Assembly (NCBI GenBank): GCA_026129485.1
Contig: JAHCHY010000013.1
Coordinates: forward strand, 1-64,000
DNA: 64,000 nt
Reading direction: 5' to 3'
Origin: Cyclobacteriaceae bacterium
GTDB taxonomy: Bacteria; Bacteroidota; Bacteroidia; Cytophagales; Cyclobacteriaceae
The stretch's first letter is position 1; each line of letters begins with the position of its first letter. The position numbers and the translations under genes are program-made. Shown here piece by piece: positions 54,338 through 63,334 of this stretch. The notes below the pieces were generated by a model. It worked only from the letters and a program-made list of their open reading frames with translations, was not told the DNA's origin and ran no database searches.

Positions 54338-54421
54338 ACTAAAGTTGCTGGTTACGGGTTGCTGGTTACTGGCAGAAGTCAAACGAGTAACTTAGAAGCC
54401 AGCAGCCGGCAACTAAATGAA

Positions 54422-54973
54422 TTAATCAACTTCTACTACAAACAGCACCTGGTCGTATTCTACCGGTGTAGCATTTTCTACCATCGCCTTTACGATCGTG
54501 CCCGAAAACTCAGATTCAATTTCGTTGAACAGCTTCATGGCTTCAATAATGCAAACGGTTTGTCCTTTGGAAATCTTATCGCCCACGGAAGCAAACGGAG
54601 GCGAATCGGGGTTTGCCGAACGGTAGAAGGTACCGATCATAGGCGATTTGATTTCCACCGTGTTTTTTCCTGAAGCGGCAGGCTTTTCTACTTTAGTCGG
54701 TGTTTGAGTTACTGCAGGAGCGGTAACAACGGGAGGTGCAACTGACACAGGAGCTGCGATAACCGGGGCAGCCGATTTAATTACTTTCTGATCGGGTTCG
54801 CGCTTGACATGAAGTTTTAATTCTTTGGTTTCAATATCCACTTCATTTAAGCCTGACTGGGCAATGAAGTCGATCAGATCCCGGATTTCGGAGGTGTTCA
54901 TTTCAGCTATTTTTTTGGTTTCAGAAGCGCTGCTTGCGCTGTTTTTTGCAGTTGAAGTTTTTTTGGTTGCCAT
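54422..54973 (-). CDS. accB: Biotin carboxyl carrier protein of acetyl-CoA carboxylase
   Basis: 183 residues. N-terminal domain, a Pro/Ala/Val-rich linker (about 75-105) and the biotinyl domain with the biotin-Lys in IEAMKLFNEIESE. It carries carboxyl groups between AccC and the carboxyltransferase. Starts 3 bases after efp. Confidence 0.95.
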   Translation of the reverse strand: MATKKTSTAKNSASSASETKKIAEMNTSEIRDLIDFIAQSGLNEVDIETKELKLHVKREPDQKVIKSAAPVIAAPVSVAPPVVTAPAVTQTPTKVEKPAASGKNTVEIKSPMIGTFYRSANPDSPPFASVGDKISKGQTVCIIEAMKLFNEIESEFSGTIVKAMVENATPVEYDQVLFVVEVD

Positions 54974-54976
54974 GAT

Positions 54977-55543
54977 TTATTCTTTCACGCGTTCAACGTA
55001 TTCGCCAGTATCGGTTTTGATTTTAATATTGTCGCCTGTGTTTACAAACAGCGGCACGCGGATTTCGGCACCGGTGTCGATCGTGGCAGGTTTCAGGGTA
55101 CGGGTGGCCGTATCGCCAGCCAGCCCGGGCTCGGTATAGGTAACATTTACCACTACGTGTGCGGGAGGTTCGGCCGTAATCGGGTTAGTGCCGTTTTCGA
55201 ATGCGATCAATAATGTAACGCCTTCTTTAATATAGTTTACCGATTGACCTAATAATGTCTTATCGATATACACCTGCTCGAAGGTATCGTTATCCATGCA
55301 CACTAAGCTTTCGCCATCGGCATACAGGTATTGGTATTCTTTGGTTTCAACACGCAATTGGTCTACTGTGTCGCCCGGGCGAAAGCGGTTCTCCACAATT
55401 TTACCGGTACGCACGCTGCGCATTTTTACCTGGTAGAATGCGCGCAGGTTGCCGGGTGTGCGGTGTTGCAGCTCTTCTACCTGCACTACTTCGCCATTGT
55501 AGCGGATGTAATTTCCTTTACTCAGATCGGATACAGTTGCCAT
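54977..55543 (-). CDS. efp: Translation elongation factor P
   Basis: 188 residues, three beta-barrel domains, ending in the typical ETGD/YVERVKE region. It eases ribosome stalling at polyproline. The loop that is modified in E. coli (HVKPGK34GQ) reads HRTPGN here, so the tip residue is Asn32 and there is no Lys or Arg to modify. This matches a variant seen in part of the Bacteroidetes, to my recollection. First gene of the efp-accB-accC unit. Confidence 0.95.
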   Translation of the reverse strand: MATVSDLSKGNYIRYNGEVVQVEELQHRTPGNLRAFYQVKMRSVRTGKIVENRFRPGDTVDQLRVETKEYQYLYADGESLVCMDNDTFEQVYIDKTLLGQSVNYIKEGVTLLIAFENGTNPITAEPPAHVVVNVTYTEPGLAGDTATRTLKPATIDTGAEIRVPLFVNTGDNIKIKTDTGEYVERVKE

Positions 55544-55615
55544 AAAAAAATCAAACTTTAAGTTACAAATGAAACGGTTAATGTCAATTGAATAGGGTTG
55601 CGGAAGCGCAGTTGC

Positions 55616-56611
55616 TCAACTATTATAAGCCCATTTTACATAAACGGCACCCCAGGTAAAGCCCCCTCCAAAGGCGGCCATTAAGATGTTATCGCCTTTT
55701 TTCAGCTTCTTTTCATAATCCCACAGCAAAAGCGGGATGGTGCCGGCCGTGGTATTGCCATACCGCTCAATGTTCATCATCACCTTATCTTCACTAATGC
55801 CTACGCGGTTGGCTGTGGCATCGATAATGCGTTTATTGGCCTGGTGCGGAGCCAGCCATTGTATGGTATCGGCATCCAGGTTGTTGCGTTCTGCCACTTG
55901 TGCCGAAATATCGGCCATGTTGGTAACGGCAAATTTGAATACGGCCGCGCCTTCCTGGTACACGTAGTGCTCGCGTTTGGCCACCGTTTCGGTAGAAGCA
56001 GGATTGCGGCTGCCCCCGGCTTTCATGTGCAGGAATTGCTCGCCACTTCCATCGCTGCGCAGCTCCCAGTCCATAATGCCTACATCTTCGGTAGCCGGTT
56101 CCAGCAGCACACATCCGGCACCATCGCCAAAAATGATGCATGTGGTGCGATCGGTATAATCCACAATGGATGACATCTTATCGCCACCCACTACCACTAT
56201 TTTTTTATACATGCCCGATTGAATGTAGCTGGCCCCGGTTGCCAATGCGTAAAGAAAACCTGAACAGGCAGCGCCCATATCGAAGCTGAAGGCCCTGGTT
56301 GCGCCAACGGCAGATGCTACAATGTTGGCTGTTGCCGGAAAGGTCATGTCGGGTGTAACGGTAGCGAAAATAATCGCATCAATATCTTTCGGGTCAGTTT
56401 TGGTTTTGGCCAGCATGTCTTTAACAGCGGCAATGCCCATTACCGATACGCCCTGGCTTTCGCCTTTCAGAATGCGTCTTTCCTTTATGCCGGTGCGTGA
56501 GGTAATCCACTCATCGTTGGTTTCCACCATGGTTTCCAGCTCCTTGTTGGTAAGGATGTAGTCGGGAACGTACCCGCCAACACCGGTAATGGCCGCTCTG
56601 ATTTTATTCAT
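55616..56611 (-). CDS. fabH: 3-oxoacyl-ACP synthase III
   Basis: 331 residues. Active-site Cys in [14 protein letters not shown] (about 112), His in [13 protein letters not shown] (about 245) and Asn in [11 protein letters not shown] (about 275). It starts fatty-acid synthesis from acetyl-CoA and malonyl-ACP. The rpmF gene lies upstream, but the expected plsX between them is missing. Confidence 0.95.
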   Translation of the reverse strand: MNKIRAAITGVGGYVPDYILTNKELETMVETNDEWITSRTGIKERRILKGESQGVSVMGIAAVKDMLAKTKTDPKDIDAIIFATVTPDMTFPATANIVASAVGATRAFSFDMGAACSGFLYALATGASYIQSGMYKKIVVVGGDKMSSIVDYTDRTTCIIFGDGAGCVLLEPATEDVGIMDWELRSDGSGEQFLHMKAGGSRNPASTETVAKREHYVYQEGAAVFKFAVTNMADISAQVAERNNLDADTIQWLAPHQANKRIIDATANRVGISEDKVMMNIERYGNTTAGTIPLLLWDYEKKLKKGDNILMAAFGGGFTWGAVYVKWAYNS

Positions 56612-56641
56612 ATGATTTTTTGACTGTGGTTTAATAGGCCT

Positions 56642-56676
56642 ATAAAAACAAAGGCCCGATTGCTGAACAACCGGGC
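56642..56676 (-). terminator. Candidate terminator between rpmF and fabH
   Basis: On the minus strand GCCCGGTTG, loop TTCAG, CAATCGGGC (one mismatch) followed by CTTTGTTTTTAT. It would end the rpmF transcript and uncouple fabH. Confidence 0.5.
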
Positions 56677-56770
56677 AATAACAACACGTACGTTACACAT
56701 GCTTTTCGGGGCACGAGAAGCTGATGGAGAAGCTACACGGGTTTTGCTTTCGCAGAACGTGCATGGCGTA

Positions 56771-56962
56771 TTAAGCCAGTACTTCTTTCTCCATTACCAC
56801 ATTACCCTTAAAGTACAGCTTACCTTCGTGCCAGAAGGCGCGGTGGGGCAGGTGGGTTTCACCGGTAGTAGGACACACGGCTAATTGCTTGGCAGTAGCC
56901 TTATAGTGTGTTCTTCTTTTATCTCTCCTGGTCTTTGAGGTTTTACGTTTCGGATTTGGCAT
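56771..56962 (-). CDS. rpmF: Ribosomal protein L32
   Basis: 63 residues: [20 protein letters not shown] start and the [11 protein letters not shown] region, where three of the four zinc-ribbon cysteines of the metal-binding form are lacking, a C-minus type. Directly downstream of the DUF177 gene, a widely conserved pair. Confidence 0.95.
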   Translation of the reverse strand: MPNPKRKTSKTRRDKRRTHYKATAKQLAVCPTTGETHLPHRAFWHEGKLYFKGNVVMEKEVLA

Positions 56963-56995
56963 AACCTGTTCTAATTTAACGTTTACTTGTTCTGT

Positions 56996-57508
56996 TTACT
57001 TTAGCTTTTTCAGCTTTTCCCATCGGGGGTCGACTGAATCATTTTCCTGTTCTTCTGTTTCGCTCTGCGAAGTGGTGTACACCATTTTCAGGTCTTCCGT
57101 TGCTTCGTTGGCAAAGCGCGGGTGTAACTTTTTCATGGGTATGGCTAATGCAATAAATTCGTACAGATACTGCCCCAGGTCAATGCTGTCCTGATCGCGC
57201 GTAATGATGACGATTTCATCGCTGATTTCCCGGGCTTCTTCCCCGTATTTGAAAACCACTTTATGGGTTTCATTTACCGGGTAATCGAATGGCTCAAGCG
57301 TGCGATCGCACACCAGCGCGGCCTGACCCGAAATCTTAAAGTCCACTTCAAGGAACGTCTCCTTTTTATCGAGAATCACTTCCACATCAAAACGGCCATC
57401 CGAAACGGATTCGGTACCATACTTTTCAAAAAAACCTTTTTCGAGGTGATAGTTGAAAAGATGGGCCTTTTTACTAAGGCCGATGATATTGACAGCAAAT
57501 TCTCTCAA
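56996..57508 (-). CDS. DUF177 (YceD-like) protein
   Basis: 170 residues: RTLEPFDYPVNETHKVVFKY and DLGQYLYEFIALAIPMKKLHP are the conserved DUF177 blocks. The family is linked to 23S rRNA or ribosome maturation and sits next to rpmF in most bacteria, as here (33-base gap). Confidence 0.9.
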   Translation of the reverse strand: MREFAVNIIGLSKKAHLFNYHLEKGFFEKYGTESVSDGRFDVEVILDKKETFLEVDFKISGQAALVCDRTLEPFDYPVNETHKVVFKYGEEAREISDEIVIITRDQDSIDLGQYLYEFIALAIPMKKLHPRFANEATEDLKMVYTTSQSETEEQENDSVDPRWEKLKKLK

Positions 57509-57622
57509 ACCCGAAGGTTTTTAAAATGAGCGGGCAAATTTATTAGTATTTATCGGATTTACGCCCTTTAAGAGAGGCTTTTTTGAGCATTTTGTACGCA
57601 TGGAAGGCACTTGCAGGCGTTA

Positions 57623-58009
57623 TTACCAGTATTCCGCGAAAACTGTGCTTTTTAATTCGGCATGTGTTATTTTTTCCGAATTTTCTATCAGAAAATCCAC
57701 CACATTTTTCTTGAAACCCAGCTTTATGGCAATGCTTTTGGTGAAAATCACTTCACTTTCAAATACTTTCTGATCGGCAAAGATCAGGTCGATGCAATCT
57801 TTCAGGTAGTCAAATTTCTGATCGTTGGAGAGCGCACCCAGCGTATCAATAGGTTCGGGGTTACGAATCAGTTGATTTACTTCTTCTTCCGGAAACTTTC
57901 TTTCGCTGGCAATTTTCAGAATCATTTCACGCTCGGCCCTTGCAAAGTGCTTATCGGCTTCTGCCAGCTGAATCAGGATGTTGAGTTTCTTTTTTGTAAC
58001 AATGTCCAT
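57623..58009 (-). CDS. TerB-like small protein
   Basis: 128 residues, all-helical in appearance: LIQLAEADKHFARAEREMIL and LFADQKVFESEVIFTKSIA fit TerB/tellurite-resistance-like families. No signal peptide. Function unknown; nothing else of a ter cluster is nearby. Confidence 0.75.
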   Translation of the reverse strand: MDIVTKKKLNILIQLAEADKHFARAEREMILKIASERKFPEEEVNQLIRNPEPIDTLGALSNDQKFDYLKDCIDLIFADQKVFESEVIFTKSIAIKLGFKKNVVDFLIENSEKITHAELKSTVFAEYW

Positions 58010-58115
58010 TCGCTCCGCTCACAAGTTAGATTTCATTCGGGTTTTCAAAGTAAACACTTATTGTGAGCTATCCGTGCTGGTACGGATAAAGCGTAAAAAA
58101 ACGATGTAAGGTTTC

Positions 58116-59135
58116 TTATTTTTCTGCCATTTGTTCTATGCGGTTCTTAATAATATCGCATGCAACATACATGGCCTGCCGCATCGAGCTTTCATTAGCC
58201 AGGTTTTTTCCGGCAAGGTTATAGGCAGTGCCATGATCGGGTGATGTGCGTACATAAGGCAGCCCTGCCGTATAGTTAATGCCCGATTCGAACGAAAGTG
58301 TTTTGAACGCTACCAGGCCCTGGTCGTGGTACATGGCTACTATACCATCATACTTGCTGTGCTGGCCGCTCGCAAAAAAACCATCGGCAGCAAACGGCCC
58401 GAAGATCAGCTTGCCTTTTGATTTAAGGTCGTTGATAACGGGCTTGATCACTTCCTGCTCTTCATGGCCCAGCAAACCTTCATCGCCAGCATGCGGGTTT
58501 AAGCCCAGTACGGCAATACGGGGCTTGCTGATGTGGAAATCCTGCTTCAGCGAAAGCTCCATTAACCTGATCTTGAGCTCCACACGCTCCTTGGTGATAA
58601 AGGCCGGAATTTCTTTTACCGGGATATGTTCCGTAACCAGCCCTACGCGCAGGTTATCGCCCACCATCAGCATCAGGCTTTCACCGGCACCGAACTCCTG
58701 CGTCAGGTATTCGGTGTGGCCCTGGAACGGAAACGCTTCACTGTGTATGGTGTTCTTGTCGATAGGGCCGGTAACCAACGCATCAAGGTGCCCTTCCTTT
58801 AGCTCTTCCACGGCACGCTTAAGGCTTAACAAAGCTGCCCGGGCGGTTTGCCTGGATGGCTGCCCCGGATTTATTTCGATTACTTCGTCCCAGCAATTTA
58901 TTACGTTGACAGACTTGTGGAAGTACTGGCCTTTTGATTTTACCTGGCTGTAATTGAATTCATCCAGCCCCATCTGCTTGCGGTAGAAGGAGAGCACTTT
59001 GGCAGAGCCATACACAACGGGCGTAAAAAGGTTAACCAACCGATGATCGGCAAGGGCTTTTATAATCACTTCGGCACCAATACCATTTAAGTCGCCAATG
59101 GTTATGCCTATGCGGGGTTTATCGGTTGCAGTCAT
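58116..59135 (-). CDS. pdxA: 4-hydroxythreonine-4-phosphate dehydrogenase
   Basis: 339 residues from the ATG at 59135; an in-frame TTG upstream was rejected. Metal-ligand His residues lie in FQGHTEYL, LNPHAGDEG and MYHDQGLVAFK. It works in pyridoxal-5-phosphate synthesis, oxidising 4-phosphohydroxy-threonine with NAD. Divergent from rsmA. Confidence 0.95.
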   Translation of the reverse strand: MTATDKPRIGITIGDLNGIGAEVIIKALADHRLVNLFTPVVYGSAKVLSFYRKQMGLDEFNYSQVKSKGQYFHKSVNVINCWDEVIEINPGQPSRQTARAALLSLKRAVEELKEGHLDALVTGPIDKNTIHSEAFPFQGHTEYLTQEFGAGESLMLMVGDNLRVGLVTEHIPVKEIPAFITKERVELKIRLMELSLKQDFHISKPRIAVLGLNPHAGDEGLLGHEEQEVIKPVINDLKSKGKLIFGPFAADGFFASGQHSKYDGIVAMYHDQGLVAFKTLSFESGINYTAGLPYVRTSPDHGTAYNLAGKNLANESSMRQAMYVACDIIKNRIEQMAEK

Positions 59136-59227
59136 ACGAATCAAAAAAAACTTGTGTGTGGCAAGTTAACCGAAATTTCTTGTTTTGAGTTTATAGTTTG
59201 TAGTTTGCGCACGATCTGCATAAACCG

Positions 59228-60013
59228 ATGAGCATACGTCCGAAAAAATTCCTGGGCCAGCATTTTTTAAAAGACAGGGGAGTGGCGCAGCGTATTGTAG
59301 AGGCTTTGCAATTGCCTGAAGCCGCACAGCAGGTAGTGGAGCTGGGACCGGGCACCGGTGTGCTCACACAGTTCCTGGCAGAAAAACATTTGGTCGATTT
59401 ACACCTTGTGGAGATTGACCGTGAGTCTGTAGCATATCTGGAAGAACACTATCCGCAGCTTGCAGGCAAAATTACCGGGGGCGATTTCCTGGAGCTTGAT
59501 CTGCACGAGAAGTTTCAGAGCCCGCTGTTTATTATTGGTAATTTTCCTTACAACATTTCATCACAGATTTTTTTTAAGATACTGGAGCATCGCAACCAGG
59601 TAACACAGGTGGTGTGCATGCTGCAAAAGGAAGTGGCCGATCGCATTGCCGAAAAGCCGGGCAGCAAAACGTATGGTATTTTAAGCGTGTTATTGCAAGC
59701 TTACTATGATGTTACCTATTTGTTTAAAGTGCCGCCCGGAGTTTTTTTTCCTCCGCCTAAAGTGATGTCGGCTGTAATCCGGCTTACGCGCAATGCACGC
59801 ATGCGGTTGGATTGTGATGAAAGCTTGTTTAAGACTGTAGTGAAGCAGGCTTTTCAAAACAGGCGCAAGACCTTGCGCAACGCACTTAAAGTTCTAAATT
59901 TGCCGGCCTCATTACTGGCCCATCCACTGATGGATAAGCGGGCCGAACAATTAGATGTAGAGCAGTTTGTTTTCTTAACCCGTCAACTGGAGCAGAGTCG
60001 TGAAGCACGTTGA
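59228..60013 (+). CDS. rsmA: 16S rRNA dimethyladenosine methyltransferase (KsgA/RsmA)
   Basis: 261 residues. SAM-binding VELGPGTGVLT (about 38-48), catalytic NxxY-type NFPYNISS (about 105), and a C-terminal RNA-binding domain (QAFQNRRKTLRNAL). It dimethylates two adenines near the 3' end of 16S rRNA. Overlaps the next gene by 14 bases. Confidence 0.95.
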   Translation: MSIRPKKFLGQHFLKDRGVAQRIVEALQLPEAAQQVVELGPGTGVLTQFLAEKHLVDLHLVEIDRESVAYLEEHYPQLAGKITGGDFLELDLHEKFQSPLFIIGNFPYNISSQIFFKILEHRNQVTQVVCMLQKEVADRIAEKPGSKTYGILSVLLQAYYDVTYLFKVPPGVFFPPPKVMSAVIRLTRNARMRLDCDESLFKTVVKQAFQNRRKTLRNALKVLNLPASLLAHPLMDKRAEQLDVEQFVFLTRQLEQSREAR

Positions 60014-61352
60014 ATTTGAGCTGAACAAAGAGTTTCGGGATCGCTTTCAGGAGGCGCTTGATGCGCGCGACAGTGATTTTATCCGCACTACGCTTAAGGA
60101 TGTTAACCCGGCTGATATCACCGCATTGCTCTATGAGTTTAATGGCGAAGAATCCAAATACGTATTGGATATTCTGCCTATCGAGATCAGATCCCGGATC
60201 ATAAACGACCTGGACACGGATACGCGAAAAAGCTTTCTTACCAACTACAATACCCCCGAGCTTACCGATGTGGTCAATCAGCTGGATTCGGATGATGCTG
60301 CCGACATTCTGAATGAGTTGCCTATTAAGACCAGCGAGGAGATTATTGCCGGGCTTGAACCGGATCTCAAATCAAAGGTAATTGACCTGCTGCGCTACGA
60401 TGAGAATGTAGCCGGTGGCTTGATGGCCAAGGAATTGATCAAGGCCCGTGCCGACTGGAATGTGGTGCAATGCGTAGAGGAAATCCGCAAGCAAGCCGAA
60501 AACGTAAGTAAATTTTATGCGGTGTACGTGGTAGATGATGCAGACCGGCTGTTGGGCAAAGTATCCTTGCAAAAACTGATCCTTACCGACCCGCGTACTA
60601 CCGTAAAAGATCTGCTTGATGAAGATGTGGTATCGGTAGAAACCTACATGGAAGATCGCGAGGTGGCCGAAATAATGAGCAAGTACGACCTGGAGTCGGT
60701 GCCGGTAGTGAATGTGCAGGGGCAACTGGTTGGTCGTATTACCATTGATGATGTGGTGGATGTGATTACCGAACAGGCCGAAGAAGACAGGCAGCTGATG
60801 TCGGGTATTACGGAAGATGTGGAAGAAGATGACAGCGTGTGGCGCAATACACGTGCGCGTTTACCCTGGTTGCTGATCGGTATTTTAGGGGGATTGATCA
60901 GCGCGCGGTTTATGGGCTTCTTTGAGCGGGAAATAGCACAGATCACCGCTATTGCCTTTTTTGTTCCGCTTATACAGGCAACGGGTGGAAACGTGGGCAT
61001 CCAGACATCATCACTGGTGGTGCAAAGCCTGATGAATCCCGGCTTTGTGGACGGGGGATGGTGGAAGCGTTTGCTGAAAGTATTCAGCGTGGCGCTGCTG
61101 AATGGATTTTTCCTGGGCCTGATCGTGTTTGGCGTTAACTGGATTGTGTTTGGCGCCAAGCCGTTAAACCTGGTTGTATCACTGGCTTTGTTCTTTGTAG
61201 TGGTGTTTGCATCGTTTGTTGGAACTTTAACACCGATTATTCTCAACCGGCTCGGGTTTAACCCGGCTCTTGCCTCAGGTCCGTTTATAACCACTACAAA
61301 CGATTTATTAGGATTGGGAGTTTATTTTTTGACTATTCATATTTTGTTGTAA
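60000..61352 (+). CDS. mgtE: MgtE-type magnesium transporter
   Basis: 450 residues from a GTG at 60000 inside the end of rsmA. N-terminal superhelical domain (residues 1-130, SDDAADILNELP), two CBS domains (about 135-260) and five transmembrane helices with PLIQATGGNVGIQTSSL and SGPFITTTNDLLGLG. Mg2+-gated Mg2+ channel of the inner membrane. The GTG start and overlap suggest coupling to rsmA. Confidence 0.93.
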   Translation: MKHVEFELNKEFRDRFQEALDARDSDFIRTTLKDVNPADITALLYEFNGEESKYVLDILPIEIRSRIINDLDTDTRKSFLTNYNTPELTDVVNQLDSDDAADILNELPIKTSEEIIAGLEPDLKSKVIDLLRYDENVAGGLMAKELIKARADWNVVQCVEEIRKQAENVSKFYAVYVVDDADRLLGKVSLQKLILTDPRTTVKDLLDEDVVSVETYMEDREVAEIMSKYDLESVPVVNVQGQLVGRITIDDVVDVITEQAEEDRQLMSGITEDVEEDDSVWRNTRARLPWLLIGILGGLISARFMGFFEREIAQITAIAFFVPLIQATGGNVGIQTSSLVVQSLMNPGFVDGGWWKRLLKVFSVALLNGFFLGLIVFGVNWIVFGAKPLNLVVSLALFFVVVFASFVGTLTPIILNRLGFNPALASGPFITTTNDLLGLGVYFLTIHILL

Positions 61353-61482
61353 CTTCTAAGCGCGATAACGGGTGTTCGTTTTGGAATGATCGCGAACTAT
61401 TGTTTTTTTAAGATAGTGTAGTTATACTTTTTTAATTTTATTTTGGAAACGGGTTATGCCCGATCGCTAACAGGAATGTGTT

Positions 61483-62328
61483 ATGCCCCACTTCGATAAG
61501 TTCAAACATACCCTTACCGAGCGTTTCAATCACATCATTGAAAAGCCCCTGCTCACGTCAACAATCGTGCTGGCATGCGTGGCTGTACTGGTGTTGAGCC
61601 TTAGCTTTACCTATTATCTCCACGACTTTGATAACTTCTGGGAGCAGATATTGGCTGAGGCTCACGGAATGATTTTCGATATCGCCATCATCGGTATTTT
61701 GATTTTCTGGCTGAACCAGAATGGCGAAACGCGGCAGCGCATCCGGTTTTATAAAGATGAGATTGACGACTTCCGGTTGTGGGAATCGGACGAAGCGGCA
61801 TTTCGTACGGTAGGTAATATCAAGCGTTTAAACCGGCATAAAATTCACGAGATTAACCTGGTAAACTGCCACCTGTCCCGAACCAATCTCAATTATGTAA
61901 ACCTGAAAGGATCTAACCTTAACTCCGCCAACTTTTCAAGCTCATCGTTAATCGAAACCAATCTCGAAAACACACGACTCAACCAAACCAATTTTGAGAA
62001 TGCCAACCTGAACCAGGCCATGCTGAAGGGAGCGTACGCCAGCGGTGCAAACTTTAAAGATGCATTTCTGATTAAAGCCCAGTTCGAGAACTCATTCCTG
62101 ATCAAGACCAACTTTAAAAATGCATTTCTGATGGAGGCCAATCTTACCGGCAGTTACCTGATGGGTGCTGATTTTGAGAATGCCAGCTTATATAAAGCCG
62201 ACCTGAGAGGTGTAAAAGGACTAACCATTGAGCAGCTTACCAAAGCCAAAACGCTGTACCTGGCCAGGTTTGATGATGAGCTCCTGGAGCAGATTAAGCT
62301 TACCTTGCCTGAGCTGGTGGGAGCCTGA
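61483..62328 (+). CDS. Membrane-anchored pentapeptide-repeat protein
   Basis: 281 residues. Two N-terminal hydrophobic segments (STIVLACVAVLVLSLSFTYY and MIFDIAIIGILIFWL), then about 25 pentapeptide repeats of A(N/D)LXX type at about 125-245 (NLNYVNLKGSNLNSANFSSS). They would form a right-handed quadrilateral helix. Function of membrane-bound forms is unknown. Confidence 0.88.
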   Translation: MPHFDKFKHTLTERFNHIIEKPLLTSTIVLACVAVLVLSLSFTYYLHDFDNFWEQILAEAHGMIFDIAIIGILIFWLNQNGETRQRIRFYKDEIDDFRLWESDEAAFRTVGNIKRLNRHKIHEINLVNCHLSRTNLNYVNLKGSNLNSANFSSSSLIETNLENTRLNQTNFENANLNQAMLKGAYASGANFKDAFLIKAQFENSFLIKTNFKNAFLMEANLTGSYLMGADFENASLYKADLRGVKGLTIEQLTKAKTLYLARFDDELLEQIKLTLPELVGA

Positions 62329-62329
62329 T

Positions 62330-62360
62330 TTTGTTTTCGTGAATTAAAAGAATACTTTTG
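62330..62360 (+). promoter_or_regulatory. greA promoter
   Basis: TTTG (62330-62333), a 19-base spacer, TACTTTTG (62353-62360): exact match to the Bacteroidetes TTTG / TAnnTTTG consensus. Transcription is expected to begin near 62367, just before the hairpin at 62374-62412. Confidence 0.6.
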
Positions 62361-62373
62361 AGCTATAATTACG

Positions 62374-62412
62374 ACAACGGCTTTCCCTGTGCAAAGCCGT
62401 TGTTCTTTTTTT
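62374..62412 (+). terminator. Terminator hairpin in the greA leader
   Basis: Perfect 11-bp stem ACAACGGCTTT / AAAGCCGTTGT with an 8-base loop, then TCTTTTTTT. It lies between the greA promoter match and the greA start, so it may act as an attenuator as well as end the upstream gene. Confidence 0.8.
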
Positions 62413-62455
62413 GTCGGGTTCAGAATGAATTCCGAAAAGATTAAAACAGAAGGTT

Positions 62456-62932
62456 ATGAGTAAAAAGATTTCGTATTACACCAAGGAGGGATTGGACAAG
62501 CTTACGCAGGAGCTGAGCACGCTTAAGACAAAAGGCCGTGCAGATATTGCCAGGCAGATTGCAGAAGCACGCGATAAGGGCGACCTGAGTGAAAATGCTG
62601 AATACGATGCTGCCAAGGATGCACAAGGACACCTGGAAGCCAAGATTGCACAATTGGAAGAGCTGCTGGGTAATGCCCGCTTGCTGGATGAAACCAAAAT
62701 TGACACCAGCATAGTATCTATCCTTTCGAAGGTTACGATCAAGAATAAAAAGAATGGTGCTTCTATGACGTATATGCTGGTTTCGGAAGAAGAGGCAGAT
62801 TTGAAAGTAGGGAAAATTTCTACACAATCGCCTATCGGGAAAGGTTTGCTGGGTAAGAAAAAAGGCGAAACTGCCCTGATCAAAACCCCGGCAGGCGAAA
62901 TGGAATTTGAAGTGGTAAATATTGGCGCCTGA
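62456..62932 (+). CDS. greA: Transcription elongation factor GreA
   Basis: 158 residues. N-terminal coiled coil with the acidic tip GDLSENAEYDAAKD (about 42-55) and a C-terminal FKBP-like domain (SPIGKGLLGKKKGETALIKTPAG). It reactivates backtracked RNA polymerase by stimulating transcript cleavage. The leader carries a promoter match and an intrinsic terminator. The HIT gene follows 6 bases later. Confidence 0.95.
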   Translation: MSKKISYYTKEGLDKLTQELSTLKTKGRADIARQIAEARDKGDLSENAEYDAAKDAQGHLEAKIAQLEELLGNARLLDETKIDTSIVSILSKVTIKNKKNGASMTYMLVSEEEADLKVGKISTQSPIGKGLLGKKKGETALIKTPAGEMEFEVVNIGA

Positions 62933-62938
62933 TTTTTT

Positions 62939-63334
62939 ATGGCTTCGATCTTCACAAAAATTATAAATCGTGAAATCCCGGCTTACATCGTGGCCGAAGA
63001 TGAAAGCTTTATTGCCTTCCTGGATGTGATGCCGTTGGTGGAGGGGCATACCCTGGTGGTGCCCAAGGTTGAAGTGGATTATATCTTTGATCTGGACACG
63101 GCTACGTTAGCCAACCTGATGGTTTTTGCGCAGCGCGTAGCGAAAGCTGTTGAAAAATCGATTTCGTGCAAACGGGTAGGTGTGGCGGTTATCGGTCTTG
63201 AAGTTCCGCATACGCATGTGCACCTGGTGCCGCTGAACACCATGAACGACATTAACTTCACGATGCCCAAGATTAAGCTGCCGGCCGAAACCATGCAGGC
63301 TATTGCAGACCGCATCAGGGCAAACCTGGCATAA
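62939..63334 (+). CDS. HIT-family nucleotide hydrolase/transferase
   Basis: 131 residues. The HIT motif HTHVHLVP lies near residue 98. Members hydrolyse nucleotide phosphoramidates and similar compounds. Close spacing to greA suggests one transcript. Its stop directly abuts the gpsA stop on the other strand. Confidence 0.93.
   Translation: MASIFTKIINREIPAYIVAEDESFIAFLDVMPLVEGHTLVVPKVEVDYIFDLDTATLANLMVFAQRVAKAVEKSISCKRVGVAVIGLEVPHTHVHLVPLNTMNDINFTMPKIKLPAETMQAIADRIRANLA

Noticed and set aside
54338-54382. Longer N-terminus for AccC
   Set aside because: The extra residues come from the tandem repeat; family proteins begin at [12 protein letters not shown].
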